Source: Telopea speciosissima (taxonomy: Eukaryota; Streptophyta; Magnoliopsida; Proteales; Proteaceae). From it: a stretch of DNA of 64,000 nt. Of the stretch, positions 10,816-23,831 are shown piece after piece. Made by a program: the position numbers and the translations under genes. How positions within the stretch are numbered: position 1 is the stretch's first letter; the number at the start of each line of letters is the position of its first letter. Location of the stretch: the NCBI RefSeq assembly GCF_018873765.1, contig NC_057916.1, forward strand, positions 26,521,001 through 26,585,000, given 5' to 3'. A model generated the notes under the pieces. That model ran no database searches and was not told the origin of the DNA. It saw nothing but the letters and a program-made list of their open reading frames with translations.

Positions 10816-11019
10816 TTTAGGGAGAGAGAGAGAGAGAGTGTGCGTCTTCGAATTTCAGACGATAGGAAGAAACCATCGAAGGGCTTGGTTATAGAGACTC
10901 GAATGCTGACGTTAGAAAATTGGGGAAGAAGGGTTTTGCTCGGAGTCATCGAAGGCTCCGGTAATACCAGAATCATATTACGTTTATACCCCTAAAGTCA
11001 AAAGTGGATAATCTTTACT

Positions 11020-11028
11020 TATTTTTTA
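11020..11028. repeat. 9-bp target site duplication, left (MULE)
   Basis: TATTTTTTA precedes the element and recurs exactly at 17588-17596. The word is AT-rich, but its position exactly at both terminal repeats supports it as a duplication. Confidence 0.8.
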
Positions 11029-12162
11029 GAGCAAATTACTCAAACCTCCCCTGGTCTTACTGACAATTCAGTGAACCACCCCTGCCCTTCTGACAACTAC
11101 TCAGACCTCTCCTGATTTTCAAAATGGGCTTCACTTAGCCCCAGTCCATTAGTTTTTTAACGATAGGTGACGGATAATTGCTCAAAAACTAAAAAAATAA
11201 GTTTTTACCTGATATGAATTCACCCTATTACCCCTTAATGAATAGATAACCTAAAGAGCAAACCCATCGTCATCTCTAACTTTCACAAGCTCTCAATGAA
11301 ACCGAAACCCTAACCTGCAATGGATCGATTCACTCACCTCCCATCGTGCGATGAGGTTTAGGGGTGGATCATTTTCTGGGACTGAAGCATCATCATCTTC
11401 TGGGACTGAAACATTGGCGTCTTCTTTGGCCAAAAACCCCATCGATTTCAGTGATTTACGGTGGCATGAAATGATAAGCATCTTCTCGGACTGAACCATT
11501 TTCATCTTCTCTGGCCAAAAACCCCAAGGTATTTTGTTCTCCTTATGAATCTATCTTATTCATTCATTTATGCTACTATGAACTGATACTCATCCCTCTC
11601 TTGCCAGACTGAAAACCCCAATCGAAGCACTCATCCGTTTTGAGTTGATACTCATCCCTGAACCAAGAACCCAAGCTTAGCCCCTTACTGTAAGGTAAAC
11701 CCCCCCCCATTTTTATGCTCTGTTTTCTCTTCCCTTCTACCAAAAAAAAAAACAAATCAATTTCTCTTTCCCGTATCATTTTTTAGCTCATCCATAATAG
11801 CTCAGCCCTTTATTGTAATCCCCCACACCATTGGTATGCTATGCCATACTCTGTTATGGAATCAAAAATTAACCGTCGAAGTCCCCCTTCCCCCCCCCCC
11901 CCCCATTTTTATGCTCTGTCATGCTCTGTTATGATATTGAATGTAATGTCATTAATCCAATAGCTCAACCGTAAGTTAAATCCCCCCCACCCCCCATTTT
12001 TATGCTATGTGATGCTATTAATCCATGTGTATTTTTAGTGTAAGTAAAACATTGTGAATTAATTGTGCATTCTCAAAAATCTATCATGTCTGTAATTTAT
12101 GATGAGTTATATGTAAATCTTAACCATTGCAGGCCACTATTTGAGTACTAGTTTGAAACAAT

Positions 12163-15100
12163 ATGGGTACTGTATGCAAAATAGTTTATCATTACTATGG
12201 GAGGACTACAGAGAGATATGTAGACCCAGATAAATATGGATACCTTGATATGGTATATGATGTCTACAGTTCAGTCTTGAGACATATCCCTAAGGGAAAA
12301 ACAGTGACTTTCCAGATGAAATTCTTGTTACCTGATATGATTCAAGAGATGGAAGTGATGTGTGATATGGATGTTTTAAAAATGTTTTGTGTGGCTGAAC
12401 AATTGGATGCAGTTGAAGTAATTGTATACAATGTGCAACCTAGTGAGGAAATAACAAATACTTGGACCATTAATGGATGTCCTGATGATGTGGTAGGTAG
12501 GGATGAGGTAAGCAGTTTAGTAGTTAGAGAGGATGAGTTTCTATCAACTATGGAGACAGCCAGAACTGATATTCAAAAGCGAGGTGGTCGTAGCACCATA
12601 AGACCTAAAAAGTCTATTGTTAGGAGAGGTGGTGCCACTACCATGGGTAATAATATTGTGAGGTTTAATAGTAAGAGTATTGGCACAGTTGGTGCAAATA
12701 CTGATACTCCTTCTACTATCAGATCATCAAGTAGAAGCTGTGCTAAACTTAGTGATAACTGCTGCTGGTTTTGAGCATGTTCAGACTGCTAGCAAGTGTG
12801 CTGGAGGTGTTGGAGTGGTAAAGGTGTCAAGTCAGAGTACAACCACTATAGGGGGTACTAATGGTAAAGGTGGTGGACATGTTGATTCAAGTAGCCAAAC
12901 TGCTACTATACAGGAGAGTAGTGCTCAAGGGGGTGGAGAAGATGATTCAGGTACCAAGGATGCTACTGATGATGAGGGCTTTGAAATGTCTGATCCAGAT
13001 GATGAAGAATAGAAAGAGGGTTCTGAGGATGAAATTGAAACATCTACAGATAGTAGTGATGGTGAGAGTGATGGATATTCTGAACATAGTAAATCAGAGG
13101 AGGTAGAGCGTAAGGATGAGTTGTCTGATTACCAGTCAAATGAAGAGGAGGGATTAAAGGGGGTAAATCAGGAGGGTGAAAGAATTAGCTTGGAAGTTGG
13201 ACAAATTTTTACTGATGTTTATGCATTCAGGGCTGCTCTTGCTGATTATTCTATTCAAGAGGGATTTGAATTTCTGAGACAAAAAAATGAAAAGTCAAGG
13301 GTTACTGTAATTTGTAAAGGTGATGGATGTATGTGGAGGTGCCATGCTTCACCTATTGATGAGGTGGGCACTTATATGATTAAAACAGATATCTCAGAGC
13401 ACACTTGTGTCAGAGTTGGCACAAATAATAATGCAACATCAACATGGATGACCAAAAAACTTGAGGACAAATTGAGGAGTGACCTAGATTTGAAAAAAGA
13501 GACAATGAAGCAGTTGTTGAAAGACAAATGGCAACTTGAGCCTCACAAAATGCAATATTATAGGGCTCGGGTTCGTGCAAGGGAGTGGATTGAAGGATCA
13601 CATGCTGAGTCATATGCACTTTTGCCAAAATATGGAAATAAGTTATTAGAAAAAAATGCAGGGAGCAATTATGCGATAGAATCTGAATTGAGAATAGTGC
13701 TATTGAAAGAAGTAAGAGTATTCAAGCGCCTGTTTATCTGCTTTGAAGCATGCAAGAAGGGATTCTTGAATGGGTGTAGGCCATTTATAGGCCTAGATGA
13801 TTGTCACTTTAAAGGCCCATATGGTGGTGTGTAATTGGCAGCAATTTCAGTTGATGGGAATAATGGACTATTCCCTATTGCTTTTGGTGTTGTTGAATCT
13901 GAATGCAAGGATAGCTGGATCTTCTTCTTACAACACTTGCAAGATTCAATTTATACAGAAATGGAGTTGCCTATCACATTCATGACTGATAAACAAAAGA
14001 TATGATGAGTAAGGTTTGCTCTTGTTTTAGATTAATTTTGGAAACTAATTTGTTTATGACTTGTACTATACATCACATAAATTTTGATTAATTTCATTTT
14101 GTTGTTTTATAGGGACTCTCCCAAGCAATAGCACAGATATTTCCATATGCCAACCATAGGCATTGTGCCAGACATCTGCACAACAACTTTAAAGTGAATT
14201 ATCCTGGTGCACTATTAAAGAGCCATTTATGGGTTGCTGTCAGAGCCTACAATCCCATTCAGTTCCAGAGGTCAATGAATGCCATGAAGTCTCTCAATAA
14301 AGAAGCCCATGACTGATTGATGAAAAATCCAGTATCAGCATGGGCTAGACATGCATTTGACCATAGGATCAAGAGTGATCATGTCACTAACAATATGACA
14401 GAGTCTTTCAACTAGTGGATAGGACAGTCAAGAAGCAAACCAATCCTTACCTTGATTGATGAGATAAGGTTGAGATTGATGGGTAGGTTACCTAAGAGAT
14501 ATGAAATGGGTGTCTCATTTGTGGGTAGGGTGACACCACAAATGAAGAAGAGATTGGACATAGTACAAAGTGAGTCCAGATTTTGTACAGTTTATCCTGC
14601 ATCCACAAATCAGTTTGAGGTACAAGATGGGAGGTACAAGTTTGTAGTCAATTTGGAGAATAGTTATTGTGATTGTGGAGTGTGGGGTGCTACAGGACTA
14701 CCTTGCAAACATGGTGCAACATCAATTAATTTAAAGAAAAAAAAGATAGAAGATTACTGTGATGAATATTTTACAGTAGAAACATATCTAGAAGCACATC
14801 AGACCATGATACACCCATTACCAGATGTAAGCCTCCTATTGGATGATGATAATGATGGCAATCTTGTCTTGCAACCTCCACCATTGAGGAGGTTACCTGG
14901 TAGACCACACAAGAGTAGAAGAAAGGAACCTGGTGAACAATCCTCTCAAGATATTAGGAAGTCCAAAAAAAGTATCAGATGTGATTTCTGTAAGGAAATA
15001 GGGCACAATAGGAGGGGTTGTCAAAGAGCTCCAGTAGCTGAGAAGGGTTCTTCTTCTAGGAAGAGATCAAGGTCCAAGGTATTATTCCTAAAAGTTTTTA

Positions 15101-15422
15101 AACATACTCTAACAGGTTATGTTTTCATGTATGTAATATAACAGGGGTTGCCAAAGAGCTCCAGTAGATTAGAATTTGAGCTCTTAGAATTTTGTTGTTG
15201 AAACTGATTGAGAATGGACTTTTACAGGGAAAGCAGAAGAGTAATAAACATTGTGAAACCAACTCATCTCAAAGGGTGACAAGGTCAATGGCATCTTCTA
15301 CAACCTCAGTTGTCACTGCACAAGAGCATAGATTAGCAAAAATGGCTACCAAGTTAGCCAAGAAGAAGGCAAGGAGGGCTGAGAAAGCTGCCCATGGTCC
15401 TCATGAACCTGGACCATTCTGA
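12163..15422 (+). pseudogene. MuDR-type transposase, decayed
   Basis: Pieces in order: an N-terminal region from MGTVCKIVYHYYGRTTERYV (12163-12774); a Gly/Ser/Asp-rich linker in another frame (12680-13012); the MuDR plant transposase domain (FRAALADYSIQEGFEFLRQK, CKGDGCMWRCHA, 13121-13600); the DDE core beginning LDDCHFKGPYGG (about 13790), with a second Asp in FMTDKQK; then, after an intron (about 14000-14113, acceptor TTTTATAG), GLSQAIAQIFPYANHRHCA with SWIM zinc finger CDCGVWGATGLPCKHG and zinc knuckle CDFCKEIGHNRRGC. A basic tail exon starts near 15230. In-frame stops occur at 13010, 13832, about 14315 and about 14414. It cuts and joins element ends when intact; this copy cannot encode a full protein. 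Confidence 0.88.
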
Positions 15423-15459
15423 CTTCCCGATGCCGATGTGTTCTGTTAGGATGATGGTG

Positions 15460-15640
15460 TTGCTACCGGGCTCATTGCTACTCTTATTCTCGTTATGATG
15501 GTGATAGTATCTTATTCTCGTTATGATGGTGGTGGTCTTCGTTGTGGTGGTGATGGTCCGTTTCGTTATGATGGTGGTGGTGCTATTGCTGTTGTGGTGG
15601 TGATGGTCCTGTTGCTGCTGCTAGTCCACCTTGTTGCGTT
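15460..15640. repeat. Degenerate GGTGATGGT-type trinucleotide repeat
   Basis: Short GTT-ATG-GTG-GTG words repeat just 3' of the transposase reading frame, with translation stopping at 15421. It is most likely 3' UTR or spacer inside the MULE; no ORF is supported. Confidence 0.5.
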
Positions 15641-16415
15641 GTGTTTTTTTGTTATTTTGTTATTAAGTTAATTTGGTGAAACTACTGGGCTTCTATGGTT
15701 GTTTATGGAACAGTATAGATGATGTGTGCAAAACAATTTGATGTTTTCTTTGTGTTTGAGAAGTAATGGAACAGTATGGAGTTTATGTGTATTTCACAGG
15801 TCTTCATTGTCCAATACCATTGTTACTGTCACTGCTTGGATGTATTTGAGTTGGAGTAGGACATTCACATGAACAACAGGTGTTTGTTTTAAAATAAAAA
15901 GGAGAAGTAGTGCATGAGTTGCTGTTGCCACATGGATCTTTAGAATTTGGATGCCGCATGTTATTGAAGTATATGCAGCTTTGAACATTAGTGCAGCCTG
16001 TCTAGCAAGTTACTTTGCTGGAGTTTTTATTTTTTCAGCAAGATTCCAAACCTTAATGGTAATCTTCGTGCATGGTATTTAAATATAGAAAATCAAATTT
16101 GAGAGTCCGTGAGGAGAAGTAACCTGGGATTCTGCATGGGCAGTAAGGGTTTGATATTATATCTAAATTGGGTTGCTGCTATCTAAAATTTAGGAATACA
16201 GCAAGGGAGTAATAAGTATAGATCAAAATCCGAGGAGGTCTGTAGCTCTATAAATGGAATCCCATGTTTACTGATGGCAGCCAATAATAACTTTTTTTTT
16301 AATGAGATAAGCCATTGATTAATGTCATTGGATCTCACCATTCATGTCAAATATTTCAGAAACAAAGCTAAGAGTAACTCTTTAACCACAAACAAGGAAC
16401 CATTGCATTAAGAAA

Positions 16416-16904
16416 TTAGGGGTTCTTACATCCTTTAAACCACAAAAATATAACAAAGCTGACAATGAACAAAAGTTCGTTCAAGGTTCCCATCTTCCCT
16501 ATTTCAAATTTTACAATAATGACCACAACCATAACAACAAACAAAACTATCATGATCTTCCCAAAAATCTGTAGTGTTTTATTAAACATCTCCAACTTCT
16601 TCACTCTGCTCTTCAAACTTTTGAAATCTTTTAGACTAACTTCTCCCACATTTCTTGGTGCATTCCTAGTAACACCATTTTCCTCTTGAGCATCCATAGT
16701 CAAACCATATTCCCCTGGTGAATCCACGGGCATACACCATGAAAAAAACCAACAAATGTCATCAGGACATACATAGTAAAGCTTGTTTGGGTTTTTAGCC
16801 GACTCAGAGATCTTCACAACAGCCCTTTTTTGACATTTGCATTTGATGTTTATATATTTCCCTTGCCTACACTTGCTATCATTCACACTGGAGCTTGACA
16901 TCAT
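16416..16904 (-). CDS. GRF zinc-finger protein with coiled coil and membrane helix, inside MULE
   Basis: A 162-residue protein when started at the double Met MMSSSSVND. An upstream extension is possible, but an intron acceptor-like GCAG lies just before the Met codons. It holds a GRF-type zinc finger: CKCQKRAVV, NPNKLYYVCP, CWFFSWC. Then follow a short charged segment predicted to coil (LKDFKSLKSRVKKLEMFN) and one or two hydrophobic stretches (IMIVLFVVMVVVIIV and LLFIVSFVIFLWF). GRF fingers bind nucleic acid in other proteins; small GRF plus coil plus membrane proteins are common in plant genomes and often sit in transposons. Its position inside the MULE in opposite orientation to the transposase implies it moves with the element. 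It is intact, unlike the transposase. Confidence 0.75.
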   Translation of the reverse strand: MMSSSSVNDSKCRQGKYINIKCKCQKRAVVKISESAKNPNKLYYVCPDDICWFFSWCMPVDSPGEYGLTMDAQEENGVTRNAPRNVGEVSLKDFKSLKSRVKKLEMFNKTLQIFGKIMIVLFVVMVVVIIVKFEIGKMGTLNELLFIVSFVIFLWFKGCKNP

Positions 16905-17587
16905 ACCTGCACAAATCATGCAACTCAGATGATATACTAGTTCAACATCACTATGTTGCAATTTGAAATGAATTTTACATGCTCAAAAATCAATTTCGGA
17001 TAAAAAAAACCCTAGTTTCATAACTAATAAGGAAAGTGCAAACATGATTTTTTAAATCAGACTTCACAAAATGGAATGGAGCTTGCTGGAATGTGAGGGA
17101 CTGCATGTATTGGTAAAATAGAATGTTCAAGCTTGAAGTTGGGGTGATTCTTAGCTATATGGGTTGAAGTTCAGATGGAATGAATAGCAACAGGGTAGTA
17201 GAAGGGAGTGAAGCAGCAATGTAGGTGAAGTTGCAATCGCCGGAGGTAAGAACAAGGTCGCCGGACTGATTACCTGTCGATCGGTGATGGAATGAGATCA
17301 ATTTCAGTCGTCGGAGAAGAACTTCCAGTCGCCCTTCTTCTTCTTCAACCCCTATTGTCTCTCCTTTGCTCGATTCAGATGGTGTGGATAATGAGAATAT
17401 GAAGTGTAATGGTGCTATATAACTAAGGGTAATTTGGTCAGTGAATGCATATTTTTAACGTTGTTAATGGACTGGGGCTAAGTGAAGCCCATTGTGGAAA
17501 TCAGGGGAGGTCTGAGTAGTTGTCAGAAGGGCAGGGGTGGTTCACTGAATTGTCAATAAGACCAGGGGAGGTCTGAGTAATTTGCTT

Positions 17588-17596
17588 TATTTTTTA
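17588..17596. repeat. 9-bp target site duplication, right (MULE)
   Basis: TATTTTTTA directly after the right terminus; equal to 11020-11028. Confidence 0.8.
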
Positions 17597-20239
17597 TTGA
17601 ATTGCAACTATTAATGTGAATTAACCGTTCTATCCCTTAACATTATTTTCAATCTTATCCTTACGTATAATTTTAGAAGAATAGTTGGTGTCTTGTTATG
17701 TTTGGATAAATAACAGATCCTTGTTACGTTAATAAAATGTTTGAAGAAAAGAACTTACAAATAAGTCTAATGACACCATCCTTAATCTTATCCCATCATT
17801 GATGGAAGCAAATTGTTGGGATACCATTATGTCCAAGAGATTTAAGGAAAGTTGCACCTTATTACTGCTCGTGGCTCTATGGCTTGCTCGGAGAACCCTC
17901 TCCCTTTACTCATGTGCCCTTTCTCGCCATGTGATTCCATTGGGTCACCAATTTGTGAAGTAATCATTAAGATTGCTTTAAAAAGGGTAAAAGGACTCTA
18001 TCTAGGAGTGTGGCTTTTGCGCTCAGGCCCGAGATGGGGCAGAATGACCATACTACCCCCCATGAATAGCAAAAAGATGCTTCGGTGCTTCCGCTCTTAT
18101 TGTTCCCGCATTGGCACAGGGCCCACACTCGGACAGAACTCTCATCCCATTCCCTGGACTCCCTCCGTAGAAAATTATCACCTCAAGTTACTTGTCCAGT
18201 CCGGTTCTCCAGTGCGTGTAATAAGGGGATGGACCCCACCCAGGCACCCTTCGATATCGGCACTAGACTCGGACTCCAGACTCCAAAGGCTGTGCTTGTC
18301 TCTCTTCCCTCAGCGACCAGTGTGGATCTCCAATCGCTCTTTTCTCCTTTTGTTGCAGTTGCCTATCATATTGTGCAGTGAGACATACCCCTCTCTCTTC
18401 CTGTCACTCCCCGTCTCCCTCTTTTTGATTTCTTCTGTGTTAATATTTTTCAACGATCGCTTTGTAGGCTTGAAGCTAAGACAATCTAGGTTCGTGCATC
18501 CATTTGGAAAAAGAGCCAAAGGTCCTTGAAGCGTACTAAGAAGGTGAATCTTACGTCTGTCCTTGTTCTATTTTTATGTTAATCTGGGAATGTCTCGTTT
18601 CCCTTTCAGTTCTATTTTTAGCTACTGCAACTTTCCTTTATGCAGAAGACCTTAATCTATACCTGAATAATGAGACAATCCTCAACTTCCAATTTCATTT
18701 AAATCACCCTTAAGAGAAGTCAATTTCCGTATCGTTAAAGTGTGCATTGGCGCACTTGATTTCTTCAGTAACCTGATCCAATTAGAAGGGTGTGGTCCAA
18801 AACAAAGGAGCCAATCATATATGGGATTAGTTTAATTTGATGCATTTTTAACAGATTCTTATAGTGGTACACTTTTAGGTCAATGTGAATCTTAGAATAT
18901 TTTAAGGCTAAACTAGTTGTGTATTAAGATTTTGCTTTAGCTTTCTGGTTCCCTCTTTTTTTTTTTTTGTGGGTAGGGGGGGGGGTGGGGGTGGGGGAGG
19001 GGGAGTGTGTTATGAAATTTATGTATGAATGTGAGGATTCAAATCTGAATTAAAACTTGGAATTCAAACCTTCCCAAGATATGAGTAGCTTATCTTTTGC
19101 TTTCAAGTAGAATTTTGGAGAAAATAACAACAATTTGAGTTGAGGGAGAGAAACAATCGAACAGTCTTAAGAGAGAGAGAATTCAAGAACTTGCTTTATT
19201 TTAATCCGAATCATATGAATCTTGAAACCGTTTTTGGGTAGGGCTTATAGGACCATGCAGTTGCAAAGAAGTGATTTCTCTCTCAAATTGACTATGCAAT
19301 TTGACTAGTTTGGGCTTCCAATTTGTAAGAAGAACTTGCACTTGAAGTTTCATGTTGAATATGATATTCAGAAATGCTACTAGCAAATGTTCAACAAGAA
19401 CGTTTACACAGTATTGCACAACCCAGGAGGAGAGAAGTTGAAGAGGATCTATACTTTAAGTTGAAGAGATTATATTCTTAGAGGAAATCCATGCCCATCC
19501 CCATGAATCCACACGGCTAAGCTTGAAAGCAAGAAAACTTTATTCAACTCAATAATTTGATGGCGTCTGGGCTCAATGATTCAATGGCCTTTAATGGGCT
19601 CAGGTATCTCTCTTTATAGGAAATAAGAAAACAAAGCCTATTCCATTAACTTAGCTAAGACTACCATTAAAACTCAAGCTAATAATCAATAGGATTAAAA
19701 TAACTTGTCATCTTGTGTAATAAACCAGTAAAATCAACGAAAAACATTACCCAGATCTACTACTATAAGGGCGTACCCAGTGCACGAGGCTCCCGCCACT
19801 ACAGGGGCTGGGAGAGGGATATTAGAAATCACATTTATGTTTCATAAGCATAAAAGACCAGATTAATCTAAAAGATTTCAAAAACAGCCACCTATTTCTC
19901 TATTAGACTTAATGGGGCCCATGACTAGGATTAAAACCTAGTTGAACAGTTTTCATTGAGTTGGCCTGGCTGGACCAAGAAGTCGCTCTCAGCTGGTCTG
20001 GTTTAAGGCCTGGATACTCCTATTCTGTACCTTGATTCAATGTATATGAAAGGGTTTGATACAGATATATCTAAACTGGACTAGATCTCTATTAGTAAAC
20101 TTACAAATTGATGTATTTTTGTAAAAAAGCTCAGTTTTTCATATGGAATCGAAAAAGTTGGAAAAATATTTTTTTATTTTAATTTAAACCAAATAATTCA
20201 CAAATAATTTGCTAAAAAATAAGAGAAGTTTCCTGGACT
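17597..20239. other. Intergenic DNA with dispersed repeat pieces
   Basis: No host gene is supported. About 17990-18150 contains words of the GC-rich repeat family (GGCAGAATGACCATAC). A long open frame over 17852-18529 has no recognisable domain and lies in repeat-like DNA. A poly-G/GGTGGGGG tract sits near 18970-19005. Confidence 0.4.
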
Positions 20240-22300
20240 GCGTTGTCCACTATGATATACGACAGTCCACCTAGTTGTGCCCATTGTACAAGGTTTGGGT
20301 TTAGGCCAGAGGTTATAAGAGCTATGGCTACGACCATTGTCGATGACATTCAAGACTGTTATCAAAAGGCCCTGGAAGTAGAAGATTTGTTGAAAATTCC
20401 TATTAGACCTTTTAGTAACCAAGCCGGGGAGTATAGGAGGCCATTAGCTCCGACTTGACTACTCACATATACGGGGAGACATAACAACCACACAGGCTGA
20501 TTAGTAAAGGAAAAGCTCTTATGATCAGAGGTGTCGAGACGAAGTGCTATTGCTGCAATAAATCCTAGCATTTCGCCAAATTTTGCCCTCAGAAATCAAG
20601 GAGTACTTATGCTATTGTTGTTGACGAGGAAACTGAATTTAATGAAGGACTCCCACGAGAGGAAGACGAACAATCAGCTGTTGAGAATGATGAGGGAAAT
20701 ATGGATACTTATGAAATAAATGTATTCAACTGCATTTTGGTCGCTGAATCAAAAGGGGAAGACTGGAGGCGTCATTGCATTTTCTATAGTTGAATGACCA
20801 GCAGACCTAGAGTTGCACAGGTAATAGTGGATAGCGACAACTGTGTGAATGTAGTTTCCAATGCCTTTGCTCACAAGGCTAGCTTACGAAAAGAAAACAT
20901 CCACAACCTTATATGGTTTCTATTCTAAATGGTAACACGTTAGAAGTCAACCAAAGGTGTTCTGTTCCTTTCAAATTGGGCTTCTATGATGAAGAAGTCT
21001 GGTGCGATGTCATTCCTATGCAGCTGACAAATGTTCTGCTTGGGAGGCCATGGATTTATGACAATGATGTATTGCTTGGTGGAAAGAAGAATTAGTGCAT
21101 CCTCACATTCAAAGGCAAACAAATTGTGTTCAACCCAATAGATGTTCCAGCAGAGAAGGCACAACAAAGCATAAAATCCAACAGTAAACAGGTTACGAAG
21201 CACAAAAAGAAGGTGGAGAAAGGTCGATCCAGTGGAACCAAGCCACTAGCACTACCACAGCGAGAGTTCCTTGAAACCAGCAAGGAGGCCTTATTTTGGC
21301 TTTGGTTTCAAAGTAAGTCACTCCTCCACCCAACAGTATGAATCCTAAATCTATTAGGGACTTACTATCTGATTTTTCAGTCTTAGTACCTGAGGAGCTT
21401 CTAGATGAGCTGCCCCCAATGCGAGACATCCATCACGCCATAAACCTTGTGCCCAGATCCGTGTTACCTAATCTGCCTACATGCTGCATATCGCCTCAGC
21501 CCTACAGGCATGTTGAGCTGAATAGCAAGTGGACGAGTTGCTGAAAAATGGTTCCATTTAGGGGAGTATGAACCCGTGTGCTGTACCAGCCTTCCTTAAA
21601 CCAAAGAAAGATGGGTCATGGGGTATGTGTATCGACAGTCGAGCAATTAATAAAATCATCGTAAAATACAAATTTCTGATCCCTCAATTAGATGACATGC
21701 TTGATATGTTGTCTGGTGCCAAGATCTTCCCAAAGATTGACCGGAAAAGTGGATACCACCAGATCCATGTCCTTCCATGCAATGAATGGAAGACTACATT
21801 CAAGACCAAAGAAGGACTGTATGAATGGAAAGTCATGCCCTTTGGTCTCACCAACGAACCAAGCACATTCATGCTCATTATGACTTAAGTATTGCATCCC
21901 TTTATTGACAAATTCATTGTTGTTTACTTTGATGATATACTAATATACAACAAGGAGGAGGACAAACATCTTGAGTATTTGAGGCATGTAATGAGAGTAC
22001 TTAGAGCTTAGAAAAAATATGTAAATTTAAAGAAGTGCTCCTTTATGCTACCCAAGGTTATATTCCTTGGATTTATTGTATCTTCGAGAGGTGTCAAGGA
22101 TGATCCGGAGAAGATTAAAACTATCCTAGAATAGCCAATGCCGTAGACCCTCACCAAAGTTGGAAGCTTCAGTGGTCTTGCTTCATTTTTCGCTGGTTCC
22201 TTAAAAATATCAGCGCCAACACCATGCTTATAATTGAATGTATGAAGCAAAGCAAGGGGAAGTTCGAGTGGACACCCATGGCTTCTAAAGCTTTCCAGCT
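20240..22300 (+). pseudogene. Ty3/gypsy gag-protease-RT relic (5' part)
   Basis: Pieces in order across shifted frames: gag C-terminal peptide (FGFRPEVIRAMA..YQKALEVEDLL), a zinc-knuckle-like CYCCNK..HFAKFCPQ, protease region (VDSDNCVNVVSNAFA; MQLTNVLLGRPWIYDNDVLL), then reverse transcriptase ([45 protein letters not shown], and catalytic VYFDDILIY near 21930) and the start of RNase H (GKFEWTPMASKAFQL). Stops at 21886, 22009 and 22133 and several frame changes show it is dead. The element is cut at 22300 by a copia insertion and resumes at about 25345. Confidence 0.85.
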
Positions 22301-22535
22301 TGTAAAGAATAAAAGAAAAATAAAGGAAGAAAAGAGGAGAAGAGAGAAGAAGAAGAATGTAGCTGCAACTCTTGGGGAGTCCAGCCGTTAGAATGGAACT
22401 CCCCACATCGATTCATATATATTAGATAACAAGGGCAACAAAAAGAATAAACAAAGCTCCAAAATACCCCTCTCGGTATTGGTGCTAGTGCTAATTAGCG
22501 CCAACACCAATACCGAGACTACAAGTCTTATAACA
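22301..22535 (-). repeat. Copia 3' LTR
   Basis: The LTR reads TGTTATAAG at its start (plus-strand end 22535) and TTTACA at its end. A purine tract GACGGGAG lies just inside it, as expected for the polypurine primer next to a 3' LTR. Its left border coincides with the break in the gypsy coding sequence. Confidence 0.65.
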
Positions 22536-23831
22536 CTCCCGTCAAGTTGGAGCATAGATGTTAATCATGCCCAACTTGTTACATATATAATCAATCCTTC
22601 TACTTCCTAAAAACTCGGTAAACACATTTGCAAGTTGTTCTCTTGTGCGGACATGCTGTAGAGAAATAAGACCTTGTTGCAGCTTTTCTCGAACAAAGTG
22701 GCCATCAACTTCAATGTGCTTTGTTCTCTCATGGAACACTAGATTCGAAGCAATATGACAGCTTGATTATCACACCATAACTGTTTTGGAGACTTCTACC
22801 AAAAAAAAAATTGTATTGGAGACGAATGAAGAAACCCAATCTCAGTCAACAACTACCTCACCCACATCAATTCACATGTAGCATGTGCCATAGCTCGATA
22901 CTTTGATTCTGCACTTGATCTAGCCACAGCTGTCTGTTTCTTACTTTTCAACGGCACAAGATTTCCTCCCACATAAGTGCAATAACCAATAATCGATCTC
23001 CTATCAATAGGAGATTCAGTCCAAACGCTGAACTTGATGCGGAGACAAAACATTGGAGCATGCAACCGATGGAGAGTCCTCCTGTAGATATAACCTCCCT
23101 TTTTCATGCCCCCTACCAATAATCTTCTTCGTCATAAGATCCTAAAAAACACGAGTCAAGATAAAAGGTTACTGAGCAATTGTAAGCTTAGTGAGCTTAC
23201 TAACAGATAGCAAATTAAAGGGAAAATCAAGTAAATGAAGGACGGAAGATAAGGATAATGAATAATTTTGACGAACAGTTCCAGTGCCATTAACTTCGGC
23301 TAAGGAGCCATCGGCTAATGTAACACTAGAATTGGAAGGACAAAAAGAAGAGAAATTATTTGAACTTCCAGACATATGATCGGACACACTTGAATCAATA
23401 ATCCAAGAACGAGAAGAAGATAGACATGTAGTGGCATTACTTGTCTGGACAAAAGTAGCAGTGGAGGGTATCAAAGGTTGAGAGAGCTGAAACTGGTAAA
23501 CCATGGATAATCCTCATCAAATGTCTTCACCACCTTACCTTAGATGATGGAGCAGAAGGCTTTGTACTTGCAGCAAAGTTGGCAAATTGTTGTTGAGGTG
23601 GTTTGCCTTGAAATTTCCAACAAAAGTGTTGGATGTGACCTGGTCGTCTACAATGGTGACATGTCTTTACAGAACCAGAATTTTCTGAACTACCTTGTGA
23701 ACTAGAATTAGGAACCTTTCCCAAACCACTTCCATTAGCAGGACCATGAGATCCATCACCACCACTAGATCAACTACTATTCCCACGATTAGAAGCTGCC
23801 AGAGCTGAACTATCAACATTAATAGGTGTAG

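Larger units (their letters stand above)
11029..17587 (+). mobile_element. Full-length Mutator-like element (MULE), 6.6 kb
   Basis: Both termini are 123-bp inverted repeats (11029-11151 and 17465-17587) differing at about six positions, starting with GCAAATTACTCA one or two bases in. A 9-bp target duplication flanks the element. It carries a transposase gene on the plus strand (12163-15422, with several stops and a frame change) and a separate minus-strand ORF near the other end (16416-16904) with a GRF zinc finger and membrane helix. The two-gene convergent layout recalls MuDR, but the second protein is not mudrB-like. The close match of the termini suggests recent amplification, although the transposase copy itself is dead. 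Confidence 0.92.

Noticed and set aside
11029..17587. Whether the 9-bp TATTTTTTA flanks are chance AT-rich words
   Set aside because: Considered and set aside, since they abut both 123-bp terminal repeats exactly.
17852..18529. A 225-codon plus-strand ORF
   Set aside because: It has no domain and no plausible composition, and it overlaps dispersed repeat words; open by chance.
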